64,000 bases of DNA from Nitrospira sp. (GCA_024760525.1 CP060500.1:208659-272658), one strand, 5' to 3'. Shown: positions 24,275-34,067, counted from the stretch's first letter. Notes: a model not told the origin generated them from the sequence alone. Numbers and translations: made by a program.

Positions 24275-25507
24275 ATGCCACACAGACTGCGCTACAAGTG
24301 GTCTCTCCTCGCCTGGCTCACCCTCCTCACCGGATGCGCCAATTCGTACTTTGTGCCTATGGAGCTTGCCCCTTCGCACATCGAACGCACCCCGGCCGGG
24401 ACAGAACCAGCAAGCCGGCCGAGTCTGCACGTGATCACCCACTCTGATGGATTGGGATGGCAAGTCTCAGCGACCCAAGAATGGATCGACCGAGAGCACG
24501 TCACGGAACAGGAATATTGGAAGGGCTGGGTCTATGCACCAGCAAAGAATTCAGCAGCCCAGGTCGGGTACACCGCTGGCACCGTCCTTACCTGCCCGGG
24601 CAGCATTCTCGCTCACGTCTTTATCAGGATGATTCGGGTGGTCGGACTATTGGATCAAGCGGAACCCACGTGGCACTACATTAAAGGGCTCTGTGTCGCG
24701 CCACTGCTAGGCTTGGATCCTACGACCCCACACTGGCAGACCCAACCAGGACCCACACATGACGTCACACGCGTCTCCCAACGAGTCATTCGTCCACTCA
24801 CCGACGGACGTCTCCAACTCCGCTGGATGCATAAGCAGTTCGATCCGGTCGGAACAGAATATGTGATCACCAAGATGTCCCCAACACTCGATATCCGGTT
24901 ACGCGAGGTCGCGGCCGTCCTTCTCCGGACCCATCAGCCCGATACCCTCCGCCAAGGCCAATTGGAGATCACCCTCCATACCACTGACGGACTCACCATC
25001 ACGACCCCCATTTCAATCAGCCCCTCCACGCTAAAAACGGCCCTTGAATCTGATCTGATCCGCAGACCTGCTTCAGACTGGCCAACATCGCTTCGGATTC
25101 GCCTGGAGACCCAGGACCCTGCGCTAACATCACTGACCCAAACCCTCCTCACTGAACTGGGTTTACCCAGCGTTACCCGCGGAACCACTGCCACCTCGCT
25201 ATATGCAGCTCAAAACCAGGAGGTTTCACCGCTGTTCCAAGAAGGGACCTCTAATTCCATCGGCCATTGGACCGGAGCCACTGTACTCCTCTCCCTTACG
25301 AGCACGCGCATGACCGAAACCACACACTTACTTGTGGCCACCGCCAGCTCGATCGAAACAGGACTTGTCCTTGGACAATTCACCCTCGAAGGACGAGCTG
25401 GCCTCACTCCTGACGTCGCCAGTACCTTGCGTGCACAACTCACACAGTTGCTCACTGGTGACGGCCTCGCAGTCCGTCGTGGTCTCATGATCGAGGAACG
25501 CCGATGA
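24275..25507 (+). CDS. Large lipoprotein, paralogue of the next gene
   Basis: This 410-residue protein has the lipobox LLTGC (Cys about 21). A domain with HSDGLGWQVSATQEWID and, at 80-130, a hydrophobic GYTAGTVLTCPGSILAHVF stretch recurs in the downstream protein as HWTIQVTQQFDD and LNGLTQCPAGLIASVL. The C-terminal half is Thr/Leu-rich with beta-like periodicity. It is an outer-membrane or periplasmic surface protein of unknown role. Its stop overlaps the next start (ATGA). Confidence 0.65.
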   Translation: MPHRLRYKWSLLAWLTLLTGCANSYFVPMELAPSHIERTPAGTEPASRPSLHVITHSDGLGWQVSATQEWIDREHVTEQEYWKGWVYAPAKNSAAQVGYTAGTVLTCPGSILAHVFIRMIRVVGLLDQAEPTWHYIKGLCVAPLLGLDPTTPHWQTQPGPTHDVTRVSQRVIRPLTDGRLQLRWMHKQFDPVGTEYVITKMSPTLDIRLREVAAVLLRTHQPDTLRQGQLEITLHTTDGLTITTPISISPSTLKTALESDLIRRPASDWPTSLRIRLETQDPALTSLTQTLLTELGLPSVTRGTTATSLYAAQNQEVSPLFQEGTSNSIGHWTGATVLLSLTSTRMTETTHLLVATASSIETGLVLGQFTLEGRAGLTPDVASTLRAQLTQLLTGDGLAVRRGLMIEERR

Positions 25508-26505
25508 AGATGCTGGTTGCCGCCATCCTTATTTTCTTATCTGGCTGTCAAACACTCCTGACCTCGCCTACTGGAACACCCTCAACGTCTCGCCTCCCGA
25601 TCGAGCGACTTCCCCACAGCTCCCCGCACGTGCAGCTGACACCCAATGCCACCAAAGACCATTGGACCATACAAGTCACGCAACAATTCGATGACGTCGA
25701 GCAAGTTCACACGGTCCAGCAACAGGCAGCACGTCGCTACCTTTTCTGGCCCCTGGCCCCTCTGAACGGCCTGACACAATGTCCGGCCGGTTTAATCGCA
25801 TCCGTCCTCTCTTCTCGAGAGAGCGCCAACATCCTGCGCGAGGTCGGCTGTATGCGGCTCCTGGCTATGGAACCGTTACGCAATACCGTTCCCACCCACA
25901 TGATTGACCATCGACAACAAGTACACCGATTGTCCGAATCCCCTGTCGCCGGCGCCGAGATCACCTTCCGTTCACATGACACAGAGGACGTGATCCACAC
26001 CTTGACCGGCATCGATGGACGAGCCACCGTTCGAGGCCTCGTGCAACGTACGCTCGCCGGCGTCCTCACCATCTCAGTGGCCAACCAGATCATCGAAACA
26101 CAAGAGATCACCCTCAACCCCAGTCACCCTAACTCACGCATACGAGCACTACAGCTCCCGCCCAACCCCGTATTCCAAGTGGACGAAGCACACACCTCGC
26201 CCTACCTGGAGCACATGATCCGCATGCAGCTCCTTCAACTCGGGTTCTCAGTCCTGCCAAACACTCGATCGCACAACGCAATTGTGGATGAACAGAAGAT
26301 CCAACTAACAGGAAGAATCGAGGATGGGTCAACGGTGAAGACCGCTCGTCTCGCACCACCAACAATGCTCATTCAAGGAAGAAAAGAAGAAGAGTCCCCG
26401 TACGAAATCACAGTCCTCTTCGTAAAGAACGGCGAGCAGCACATCATCAGAATTGATGATCTCGGCGAATTAGCCCTTCTCCTTCAACGCCAACACTATA
26501 AGTAA
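25504..26505 (+). CDS. Lipoprotein, paralogue of the preceding gene
   Basis: This 333-residue protein has the lipobox LSGC (Cys15). It shares the N-terminal domain of the 410-residue protein, including a CPAGLIASVLSSR stretch and CMRLLAMEPL. The region AGAEITFRSHDTEDVIHTLTGIDGRATVRGL resembles a carboxypeptidase-regulatory or Ig-like strand repeat. The 4-base overlap with the upstream gene shows cotranscription. This pair sits in opposite orientation inside the tra cluster. Confidence 0.65.
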   Translation: MKMLVAAILIFLSGCQTLLTSPTGTPSTSRLPIERLPHSSPHVQLTPNATKDHWTIQVTQQFDDVEQVHTVQQQAARRYLFWPLAPLNGLTQCPAGLIASVLSSRESANILREVGCMRLLAMEPLRNTVPTHMIDHRQQVHRLSESPVAGAEITFRSHDTEDVIHTLTGIDGRATVRGLVQRTLAGVLTISVANQIIETQEITLNPSHPNSRIRALQLPPNPVFQVDEAHTSPYLEHMIRMQLLQLGFSVLPNTRSHNAIVDEQKIQLTGRIEDGSTVKTARLAPPTMLIQGRKEEESPYEITVLFVKNGEQHIIRIDDLGELALLLQRQHYK

Positions 26506-26544
26506 GAGCCATCCTCACACCGTGAACCGCAAACGGACATTGTG

Positions 26545-26573
26545 TTGACATTCGGCACACATTGTCATAGGGT
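26545..26573 (+). promoter_or_regulatory. Promoter and operator of the toxin-antitoxin pair
   Basis: TTGACA (26545-26550) and TAGGGT (26568-26573) stand 17 bases apart. The spacer edges form an inverted repeat TGACA and TGTCA, a likely autoregulatory operator. The expected transcript start lies 1-3 bases before the ATG at 26582, so the toxin mRNA may be leaderless. Confidence 0.6.
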
Positions 26574-26581
26574 TATCAGAC

Positions 26582-26869
26582 ATGGAATCATGGGAATATG
26601 CCTTCGACCCGGACAAGAATGCCTGGCTCATACAAGAACGAGGGATCAGCTTCGAGCAGATCATCGCCCTCATTGAAAGCGGCCATCTCGTTCAGGTGCT
26701 GGAACACCACGATCGCGAGCGCTATCCTCACCAGTTGCTCTATGAAGTCGATGTGAATGGGTACATATACATCGTCCCAGTCGTGAGAGAACACCGAACG
26801 CTTTTCTTAAAGACGATCTATCCCAGCCGAAAGGCCACCAGACATCACGAGAAAGGACGCGCCACATGA
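26582..26869 (+). CDS. BrnT-like toxin
   Basis: This 95-residue protein has a start typical of BrnT/RelE-fold toxins, FDPDKNAWLIQERGISFEQI, with the conserved FDxxKN and GISFE. The C-terminus carries HRTLFLKTIYPSRKATRHH in place of the usual R..Isar.A. It would act as a ribonuclease inhibiting translation. The toxin gene comes first and overlaps the antitoxin by 4 bases, as in brnTA. The pair could stabilise the element. Confidence 0.75.
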   Translation: MESWEYAFDPDKNAWLIQERGISFEQIIALIESGHLVQVLEHHDRERYPHQLLYEVDVNGYIYIVPVVREHRTLFLKTIYPSRKATRHHEKGRAT

Positions 26870-27147
26870 AAAAGAAACTTCTGCTGGATAAGGACGAGGA
26901 TCAGGTAGTCGCGGATTACGAGCGCGGCGCCTTCAGGCCGGTGAAGAATCAAGCTATAGCAAGAAAAGAAGCCATGGACGCCGCCCGACGCTACATGCGC
27001 AAAGACGCCCGAATCAATATCCGTTTATCGACCGCTGATCTTGAAATGCTGAAGCGGCGCGCCGCCGAGGAAGGCCTGCCCTATCAAAGCCTGATCGCCA
27101 GTATCCTGCATAAATACGTCAGCCGCTCTGTGCCACAGACCAACTAA
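26866..27147 (+). CDS. BrnA/CopG-like antitoxin
   Basis: This is a 93-residue protein. The C-terminal half (ARINIRLSTADLEMLKRRAAEEGLPYQSLIASILHKYV) is a ribbon-helix-helix DNA-binding domain of the CopG/Arc type, and the N-terminal part would wrap the toxin. It probably represses the promoter at 26545. Its stop overlaps the convergent minus-strand gene by 4 bases. Confidence 0.78.
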   Translation: MKKKLLLDKDEDQVVADYERGAFRPVKNQAIARKEAMDAARRYMRKDARINIRLSTADLEMLKRRAAEEGLPYQSLIASILHKYVSRSVPQTN

Positions 27148-27563
27148 CGGGCAAGCGGAGTAGCTTCAAGTACACAATCGCCATAAGCTTCCCTGTACAT
27201 TCCATTGCCGATATACGTATTCGGAGCCGATGCTGGACCAGGGACCGCTCCCAAAGCAGAAGTTGTCCGATAATTCACAATGCCAATCCCTTTCCTATTT
27301 TTATCTCGACATATTTCATCTAGCTCAACACCTAATGGCTGCTTACCCTCGTCACGTAGAAGATTGTCTGCAGAACCCCAAGCGCCTATTGTGAGAACTT
27401 CAGATCGAACAACCTGATAGCCAGGAATCTGAGCCCCCACATAACGTCCCAACCATTTTCCCTTAGCATTTCCTTCTGTCTCAGCCGCGGCCAGAGACCC
27501 AGACCAAGAGAGACCAACAAAGAAGCAGACAATTACAACCATCACCCGAGTCATCGATTTCAT
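27144..27563 (-). CDS. Exported hypothetical protein
   Basis: This 139-residue protein has a signal peptide (cleavage near residue 26, after SLAAA). The mature part contains two Cys (DEICRDKN and GDCVLEA) that may pair. A pattern such as GRYVGAQIPGYQVVRSEVL does not match any family I know. It lies between the toxin-antitoxin pair and the 54-residue gene, on the tra strand. Confidence 0.55.
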   Translation of the reverse strand: MKSMTRVMVVIVCFFVGLSWSGSLAAAETEGNAKGKWLGRYVGAQIPGYQVVRSEVLTIGAWGSADNLLRDEGKQPLGVELDEICRDKNRKGIGIVNYRTTSALGAVPGPASAPNTYIGNGMYREAYGDCVLEATPLAR

Positions 27564-27587
27564 ATTTCTGCTAACCTACTTTACTGG

Positions 27588-27752
27588 TCAATCACGAGGA
27601 TTCTGACTGTGATCAGGATCAAGAAACTCTCGCTGATAGTCACTCGCCCAGCCTAGTCGCTCGAAATCGTCGTTATCTTGCCCCGGCAGCTGACCGAGAA
27701 TATGCCATGCCCCACGGATATACTGCCGGATCGTGGAAAGCCAGTTCAGCAT
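27588..27752 (-). CDS. Small protein directly downstream of traG
   Basis: This 54-residue frame begins MLNWLSTIRQYIRGAWHILG and ends NPRD. GGAGGTAGGTGACC precedes the ATG, and the start lies 6 bases after traG. The N-terminal 20 residues are an amphipathic, Trp-containing helix; the rest is acidic. The strong ribosome-binding site and operon position argue for a real gene, of unknown role. Confidence 0.6.
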   Translation of the reverse strand: MLNWLSTIRQYIRGAWHILGQLPGQDNDDFERLGWASDYQREFLDPDHSQNPRD

Positions 27753-27758
27753 GGTCAC

Positions 27759-30700
27759 CTACCTCCGTGAAGTGCCGCTAGATATCCCTCGCTGACGCTT
27801 AAACTCTTCTCGCATACTTGTTAACTTATCATAGATCCCTCGCTGTTCAGGATCAACAGGGGCCTGAGGATCATAGGGACGGGGGCTACCACCAGAGATC
27901 TTTTCCGCAGATCGCTGAAAACGACCAAACCGCGTAGCATCCATAGTCACCTGCCAACCAAGTCTCACCCCTTCTGCAGCTTGAGCTGCTTCCTTCCAAT
28001 GACCTGGTTTATCCGGGTCAAATGCATCTGACAGCCCCAAGGCTTCCAATGACTGCTGTCCTTTCGAAACCAACGTCGAAGATTCATCAATTTTTGTATT
28101 GAGCATATAGGCGCGACTATCACGACGCTCAATTCCTTTATGCCCCTCACTCCAAATCCGCTCACCTGCCTGATTCAGGACATCACGAACGACAAACCCA
28201 CCAGCCGATTCTGCTTCACGGTGACTCACTTCACGCTCATTGGTTAACCTAAACTGACCTGGGTTTTTGGGGTCTGCCTCTACATCCCCAACCCTAAACA
28301 CCGGCCCCCGCTCACCTTCGTGATACCCGATCTGTTTTCCCGTTGCGGTGTTTGTGAAATGCATACTGACGATATCCCCTTCTGGAGACATCTCGATCCC
28401 CCCTGCGACACGGGCTGTGCCCTGTCCGTCCAACCCAGGAACAAGAAACGATCCTGAAAAACTGTTCCGATTCGAGGTCTCGCTCGTCAACATCCGCCAG
28501 TCGCCTGTGCCGTCTCCGCCTCGACCAAGAGTCGACGAATGGAGATTGCCAGCGTGGTCGGCAACCCGTTTATCAACCACACCAGAAACAGCACCTGAAA
28601 CGACATGCCGACTCTGGTCTTCCATAAATCTCTGTGTGCTTTTCTGCCCATCAGCTCCTTGCACATTTTGCACGGTCTCGATTGCATTAAACTTCTGTGA
28701 CCCTGCTCCAGCAGAAATCACGTACCCAGTTCCCTCTCCCCCCTTTAGCTCAGATGACCCATCAGATCCAAGTCCATCCAGAGTCAACTTTCCACTCCCC
28801 ACAGGCAATTCACTCAACGGCCGCGGTTCCATCGAGACCGCCAATGAGCGTTCACCAAACGCACCTCTATTAACGGCCGTCGTGGTATCCGGTGTCCGAA
28901 TCAAACGATCAAACAGCGACCCTGACTTCTCCGGATCCACCGTCGCATGCCCATGCGACGTAAAATGGGTTTGCCCAATCGACTTTAAATTCCCATGTCC
29001 ATCGTCTAGCCATGCCGGGGCAGTCAAAGTTTCATCATAGGTGTAATCCGACGACCCTGGATTGTTTCTCAACGTCAACTGCCGGCCACCATCGCCAATG
29101 ACGCGTTGTGTCCCCCCATGATCCAAATCAGAAAAGAAGACCTGACCGTCTTTGGATTCAACATGGCCTCTGGATACGACATTATTCCCATCAATCACCG
29201 GACCGTTATAACTCCAGTTCTGACTATCCCGCCCCCCATACTTCTGAAGATGTCCGCCAACCAACTGCAGATCGTCGACCTGCATCATCATCCCTGAGGA
29301 ATGCGCTTCTAACCGTGCGGACCAATCCTCAGTGGGAGCATGCATCTCCCAGCGCCCTTGCTGTGGGTTGTACGACATCTCTCCACGAAGCTCACCACGG
29401 TAGCCATCTTTATCCACCGTGAACGACGATTGAAATGGTTGCCCACTCCCATCGGCGGCCACCCCACCCTGACCATGCACCACACCCGCTAACGTCTCAT
29501 GAGAGCCATCAGCATGAAACACCTCAACGTGTGAAGCCCCTGAATACGATCGTGTCAGTTCTCCAGCATTCCCCTCTGTGGTCGTCGTCATCAGCCCATG
29601 CTCGGAACTATGTTGCGTGTGTAAATTCGTCCCATCACTACTCGTCACGGTCATCCCTTTGGAGAAATCCGGCATGCCTTGGTCATTCAGTCCGACATTG
29701 CTCAACGCATACCGATGTTCACCGTGCTCCGTTGAATGCGCGGTCATCACCCCACCACTCCACGGAGAATCGGCTGAGGGGCGTGAAAAACTGGCTGTCA
29801 CATCCGCCATGACAGTCTCGGTTCGCCCATTGACGCTCATCGGCACGGCCGCAGTCCCGACTGCCGTAAATAACTGTTGATGATCCCCTTGCGTGCGAAG
29901 TTCTTTGGTGAACCCCCCTTCCGACCAGGTATCGCTGAGCGACTTCTGTTGGTTCATGCGCTGATTCCAGGTCTCGCGGTAGTCATGTTGGACATTATTG
30001 CCGTCACGGCCCATATACGACACGTCGACATGATCCCCCGACACCTCAAATTGAGCCGAGTGCATCTGACCATCAGCACCCTGAACCGGTTGACGCCACA
30101 CCCCTCCCATATACTCATCACCGTGCTTGCTCCATGAGCCCTCGGGACCATGGTACTGCTTCGTCATGCCATCCCGGCTCACCGTCATCGAGCTCCCGTC
30201 ACCATACCCAACACTCGTATTGCCCCCTTGATGATGCATCATCGTGCCAGTACCACCACGAAAGTAACTGGACCCAGCATGGAACCCACCCGACGCATCT
30301 TGCACCATCGGGGAGTGCTCCTCCTTCAAATGCTGTCCGGGCTCCACGTACTTCCCATCCCCATGGGCATACTGCGACGCCTCATGCGCCGCAGCCGATT
30401 GCGCCCCTGCTGTAGCCCCTGTCACCGCCGAAGCCAACGAGCTCATCCCATACGCCGCGACCGTCGCCAAGGTCGGAACCGCCCAGATCAGCCGCCCTGA
30501 AAACGTATTCAGGCCAATCAAGACATTGGAATAGTCGTCAAACGAATTGAATGAAATCAGCCCCACGGTAATCTGCGCCATCTGTTGAACCCCATACTGA
30601 TACACCACAAAGTTCAAGATCGCGTACATGGGGATCCACATAAAGAGCCATCCATACCCCAATACCAATCCGCGGATGGTCGCAAACATGGCAGGACTCA

Positions 30701-31742
30701 TGGCTAACGCCAACATGAGCGGCGTCAAAAGATACACCACACTCTCCGAAACGGTCCGCATCAAGGGAACAAACCGAGCCGATATCAACGAATCCGCATA
30801 CGCTTGATTCTTAATATCGGCTGTAATGGATTTCGTCATTTGCACAACCGCACTGGCGGTATCGTTCCCCTCTTCAGCAGATTGCCGATCCGCATCCTTC
30901 CACCGCTCGCGTAACAACACATTATTGATGAGTGCGCGAGGACCCTGCCCGCTCCCCATGATATTCGTGATAAAGGCCTGCACCGGCGTTAATTCTCCAT
31001 CGGGCATATCCAGGACGCCCAACACAGCACGAAATTGCCGCATCGTCTCATCGTAATCGGGCTCACCATTCGCCAGCCCATTGACAATCCAGCGATCGTA
31101 CATCTCTGGACAAGTGCTCTGCGCAAACTGATTCCCCAGTCGAATCTCGACAATCGGCAAAGCAGCGTTCGTGACCGCAATTGCCGTGACCATATTCGGA
31201 GAATTCAAAATAGGTTCACGTTGCAACCGATTCAGCTCAATCTCCCGGAACACACAATCCTTCAGATAATTGGTCACATTCGCTTGCAGATCCCCAGGGA
31301 TGATTTCCTGCATCATCGTCTTCTGCATGTCGAAAAACCCTCGACCAATGGACGAATTGACCACCCGATACTCCGCCGGCAACCCAAACGTCGTCTCAAC
31401 ACCCACCATCGTTTGATAACTGATTTCGGAGGTCATGTAGGCCGGAAACGCCACCGCCAACGGGACATTCCCAATGACCTGATCTGGTACTCCCGGATTC
31501 ACTAAATCATGCACGAGGACGGTCATTCTGATATTGAGCGTCACCGCCAGAATAACGATCGCACCAAAGACCCATTGCCACTGAATCCGGCCACGGCCGA
31601 GGAATGACACAATGCCCCCAAACACTAAACAGACCATCCCTAAGCGCAGCAAACTTTCATACCCCCCACCCATTAAAAAGACGATGGCACGGATCACATC
31701 CGACAACACATCGCCACTTCCAAATGTGTTAATTGGCCACAT
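27759..31742 (-). CDS. traG: TraG, pilus assembly and mating-pair stabilisation protein
   Basis: This is a 1327-residue protein. The N-terminal ~460 residues form the polytopic TraG_N domain (for example GGGYESLLRLGMVCLVFGG and MWIPMYAILNFVVYQYGVQQM), needed for pilus assembly. The remaining ~850 residues are periplasmic, low in hydrophobics and full of Gly, Ser, His and Asp, with strand-like repeats (DGSSMT, DGQMHSAQFEVSGDHVDV). F TraG has 938 residues, so the C-terminal part, used in pair stabilisation and entry exclusion, is enlarged. It follows traH after 18 bases. Confidence 0.92.
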   Translation of the reverse strand: MWPINTFGSGDVLSDVIRAIVFLMGGGYESLLRLGMVCLVFGGIVSFLGRGRIQWQWVFGAIVILAVTLNIRMTVLVHDLVNPGVPDQVIGNVPLAVAFPAYMTSEISYQTMVGVETTFGLPAEYRVVNSSIGRGFFDMQKTMMQEIIPGDLQANVTNYLKDCVFREIELNRLQREPILNSPNMVTAIAVTNAALPIVEIRLGNQFAQSTCPEMYDRWIVNGLANGEPDYDETMRQFRAVLGVLDMPDGELTPVQAFITNIMGSGQGPRALINNVLLRERWKDADRQSAEEGNDTASAVVQMTKSITADIKNQAYADSLISARFVPLMRTVSESVVYLLTPLMLALAMSPAMFATIRGLVLGYGWLFMWIPMYAILNFVVYQYGVQQMAQITVGLISFNSFDDYSNVLIGLNTFSGRLIWAVPTLATVAAYGMSSLASAVTGATAGAQSAAAHEASQYAHGDGKYVEPGQHLKEEHSPMVQDASGGFHAGSSYFRGGTGTMMHHQGGNTSVGYGDGSSMTVSRDGMTKQYHGPEGSWSKHGDEYMGGVWRQPVQGADGQMHSAQFEVSGDHVDVSYMGRDGNNVQHDYRETWNQRMNQQKSLSDTWSEGGFTKELRTQGDHQQLFTAVGTAAVPMSVNGRTETVMADVTASFSRPSADSPWSGGVMTAHSTEHGEHRYALSNVGLNDQGMPDFSKGMTVTSSDGTNLHTQHSSEHGLMTTTTEGNAGELTRSYSGASHVEVFHADGSHETLAGVVHGQGGVAADGSGQPFQSSFTVDKDGYRGELRGEMSYNPQQGRWEMHAPTEDWSARLEAHSSGMMMQVDDLQLVGGHLQKYGGRDSQNWSYNGPVIDGNNVVSRGHVESKDGQVFFSDLDHGGTQRVIGDGGRQLTLRNNPGSSDYTYDETLTAPAWLDDGHGNLKSIGQTHFTSHGHATVDPEKSGSLFDRLIRTPDTTTAVNRGAFGERSLAVSMEPRPLSELPVGSGKLTLDGLGSDGSSELKGGEGTGYVISAGAGSQKFNAIETVQNVQGADGQKSTQRFMEDQSRHVVSGAVSGVVDKRVADHAGNLHSSTLGRGGDGTGDWRMLTSETSNRNSFSGSFLVPGLDGQGTARVAGGIEMSPEGDIVSMHFTNTATGKQIGYHEGERGPVFRVGDVEADPKNPGQFRLTNEREVSHREAESAGGFVVRDVLNQAGERIWSEGHKGIERRDSRAYMLNTKIDESSTLVSKGQQSLEALGLSDAFDPDKPGHWKEAAQAAEGVRLGWQVTMDATRFGRFQRSAEKISGGSPRPYDPQAPVDPEQRGIYDKLTSMREEFKRQRGISSGTSRR

Positions 31743-31760
31743 CGTAGGGGTGCTCCACGC

Positions 31761-33128
31761 TTATTGAACGTTATGCTTTTTCCGCTCCGGTCGCGCCAAC
31801 GCCTTCTTTAACGTCTGCGTTGAATAATAGGTAAACGCCGGTCCATGTCCCAACCGCTCTAATTCGTACATCACTTCCCCATGAGCCGCTGATCGGACGG
31901 CATACGCTTGTTTATAGAATTCGTTCACGTCGGCAGGAAACCCAACCTGTTTCTGCGCCCAACGGGCCGACTGTTTCTCGATTTCTTTGAGTGCCCGATC
32001 AATCCATCCCCACGCAAACTGTGCTCCGAGCAAGGCTCCAACTTGGGCCTTGAGTACCTCCGTCTGACCGGGTTTCGTCGAGTATCCCACCAGCAACCGA
32101 TAGAGCGGAATGGGAGATTTATCGATCAAATCTCTCTCGACTGGGGTCAATGCAACCCCATCGACCGTCAATTTCTGCACAATGGTGTCATACATCCGTT
32201 CCGCCCGCAGCTGTGTACCCACCAAATTTGTGACATCCGTCTCGAACGGAGCCAAACACCTCACCGCATCAGCTGGACCACAATCAAGCAATCGCACAAC
32301 CGTGGTCGTTCCATCCGCATTGATCAAATCCGACAGACGAATCGTCGGGGGTAACTGCGCTGGCACTCCATCAGCCCCGACATACACCGTCCCCATCACA
32401 CTCTGCATCATCTTGGCATCATCCACCGCCCAACCAGATTCAATAAGCGCCTGATAGACAAGATTCCCCTTCGGGTCTTCGGGTGTCCCATCCAACGCTG
32501 TGGCTGCCTGCTGTGTGGTTTGGGTACGCTCCGCGTCTTGACCAGCCCAATAGTCCATCAACGCACCACCGGCCACGCCCACTTCCTTCACCGAATCTTG
32601 AATCTTCGTCGCCACCGACGAAATCTGGTTAGGTTGGCCCCTCGCAAGCTTTGCCAGTTCTCCACCAATTTGGCAGGGAGAGAGCCGGCCGGCCGCGTTA
32701 ATCGCCCGCGCCGCCGCCTCCAACTTCGAAATGATGTTTTCACAAGGCTGACACAGCTCCATCAGCGCCAATTGGAACGCAAACCCCAAGACGGCGGACG
32801 TGCCCAGTTGTTGCAACAAATCGGTAAAACGGCCCAACGAGGGAAAAGAAATAGACCCAAGATACAAATCGATTTTTCCACACCCGGCCGAGAATCGCGG
32901 TGGCGCAAAATTCACCAAGTTGAACGTCTCATTCGGGATCCGGATCCCCATTGCTCCGCCCGTTAACGCCCCAGATACCTGGCTCTGATAAGCCCCGGGT
33001 CGCGTCATCGTGGCTCCGCCCCACCCATCGAACATCCGCTGCAATGAGTCATTGATATCCGCGTGGGATACACCCGACGATCCGAGGACACTCAACAGAA
33101 TAATCAGAGCACCGATGCGTTTCGCCAT
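31761..33128 (-). CDS. traH: TraH, conjugative pilus assembly protein
   Basis: This 455-residue protein is almost identical in length to F TraH (458). It has a signal peptide (1-23), and the family core CGKIDLYLGSISF with GFAFQLALMELCQPCENIISKLE, including the conserved Cys. A C-terminal helical part ends it. It acts in the periplasm with TraF and TraW in pilus extension. It sits between traF and traG as in F. Confidence 0.92.
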   Translation of the reverse strand: MAKRIGALIILLSVLGSSGVSHADINDSLQRMFDGWGGATMTRPGAYQSQVSGALTGGAMGIRIPNETFNLVNFAPPRFSAGCGKIDLYLGSISFPSLGRFTDLLQQLGTSAVLGFAFQLALMELCQPCENIISKLEAAARAINAAGRLSPCQIGGELAKLARGQPNQISSVATKIQDSVKEVGVAGGALMDYWAGQDAERTQTTQQAATALDGTPEDPKGNLVYQALIESGWAVDDAKMMQSVMGTVYVGADGVPAQLPPTIRLSDLINADGTTTVVRLLDCGPADAVRCLAPFETDVTNLVGTQLRAERMYDTIVQKLTVDGVALTPVERDLIDKSPIPLYRLLVGYSTKPGQTEVLKAQVGALLGAQFAWGWIDRALKEIEKQSARWAQKQVGFPADVNEFYKQAYAVRSAAHGEVMYELERLGHGPAFTYYSTQTLKKALARPERKKHNVQ

Positions 33129-33139
33129 ACGCCTCCGGA

Positions 33140-34039
33140 TTAAGATTTCAACGGATGTGATTTCAGACCGGCCCGATGTTGCAGAATCGTCAACACGCGG
33201 GTGCGAAGATCATCCAAGGTAATCAGCCCAGTCCCGATCGGAACGATGAATTGCTCTTCAGGAATAGCCAAAAAGATCACAGGCACTTTATTCACCCCCA
33301 GCTGATCGCCCATCCCGTTATCTACGACTGCCTGCGGGAACTCAGGGAGCGTCCGGCCATCCTGCGTCACCGCCTTCACCGAAATCCCATAGGTGTCACT
33401 GAACACCTTCAACATCTGCGCCTGCTTCTGACAATAAGGGCACGTCGACGTAAAGAAAAAGAACAATCCCGCCTTCTCCGAAATCCCCCGCAACACCTCA
33501 TCGTCCTTTACTTGCTTCGCCTCGGCATAAATCTCATGGCCCACCGTTGAAATCGGATTCGAGGAGCTAAAGTCATACTGCGGATGCGTATACATGACGG
33601 TCGCCCACATATCCGTAAACCGCTGAGCCCGATTGAATGTCTCCTTATGCACCTGGATATAGCTCAACACCGTTTCTTCCGTTTGGACATCCAAGGCTGC
33701 TTCTTTCTTGGCCGTGAGAAGGATTTTGAGCCAGGCGGCGGGGAGGTTCGGCAAATCGATCTTATCAACGGGAAGTTTCTTGAGCGCTTCTTTCAGCGCC
33801 AGTTGATCTTTGAAATGCTCCGGTTGGAGCGGGATTGCCGGGGAAGGAGGTAACTGTTTTGGAGTAATGTCTTGTTCCGGTTCAGGAAAGCGATCTTGAT
33901 AGAAGTAATAGCCTTTCCACTCGGTCAACTCTGGGGACGGTTCCGGCTGAAAGAGTTTGTCGTAATCCGCTCGACTGGGGCTCGCGCCAGCCACCAGCAC
34001 GATGCCCACCATCAACCCATACACCCAGACCGTCATCAT
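33140..34039 (-). CDS. traF: TraF, thioredoxin-fold conjugation protein
   Basis: This 299-residue protein has a signal peptide (1-24). The N-terminal helical domain (KGYYFYQDRFPEPE, typical of TraF) is followed by a thioredoxin-like domain with an intact STCPYCQKQAQ motif and cis-Pro in VNKVPVIFLA. F TraF (247 residues) lacks the CxxC, so this one may still be a redox enzyme. CGTAATA lies 21 bases upstream of the start, suggesting an internal promoter in the operon. Confidence 0.9.
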   Translation of the reverse strand: MMTVWVYGLMVGIVLVAGASPSRADYDKLFQPEPSPELTEWKGYYFYQDRFPEPEQDITPKQLPPSPAIPLQPEHFKDQLALKEALKKLPVDKIDLPNLPAAWLKILLTAKKEAALDVQTEETVLSYIQVHKETFNRAQRFTDMWATVMYTHPQYDFSSSNPISTVGHEIYAEAKQVKDDEVLRGISEKAGLFFFFTSTCPYCQKQAQMLKVFSDTYGISVKAVTQDGRTLPEFPQAVVDNGMGDQLGVNKVPVIFLAIPEEQFIVPIGTGLITLDDLRTRVLTILQHRAGLKSHPLKS

Positions 34040-34060
34040 ACACCCCCTTCTATCTATTCT

Positions 34061-34067
34061 TATTACG
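34061..34067 (-). promoter_or_regulatory. CGTAATA motif before traF
   Basis: Minus-strand CGTAATA in the 66-base gap between traU and traF, 21 bases before the ATG and followed by an AAGGGGG ribosome-binding site. It would give a leader of about 15 bases. Confidence 0.4.
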
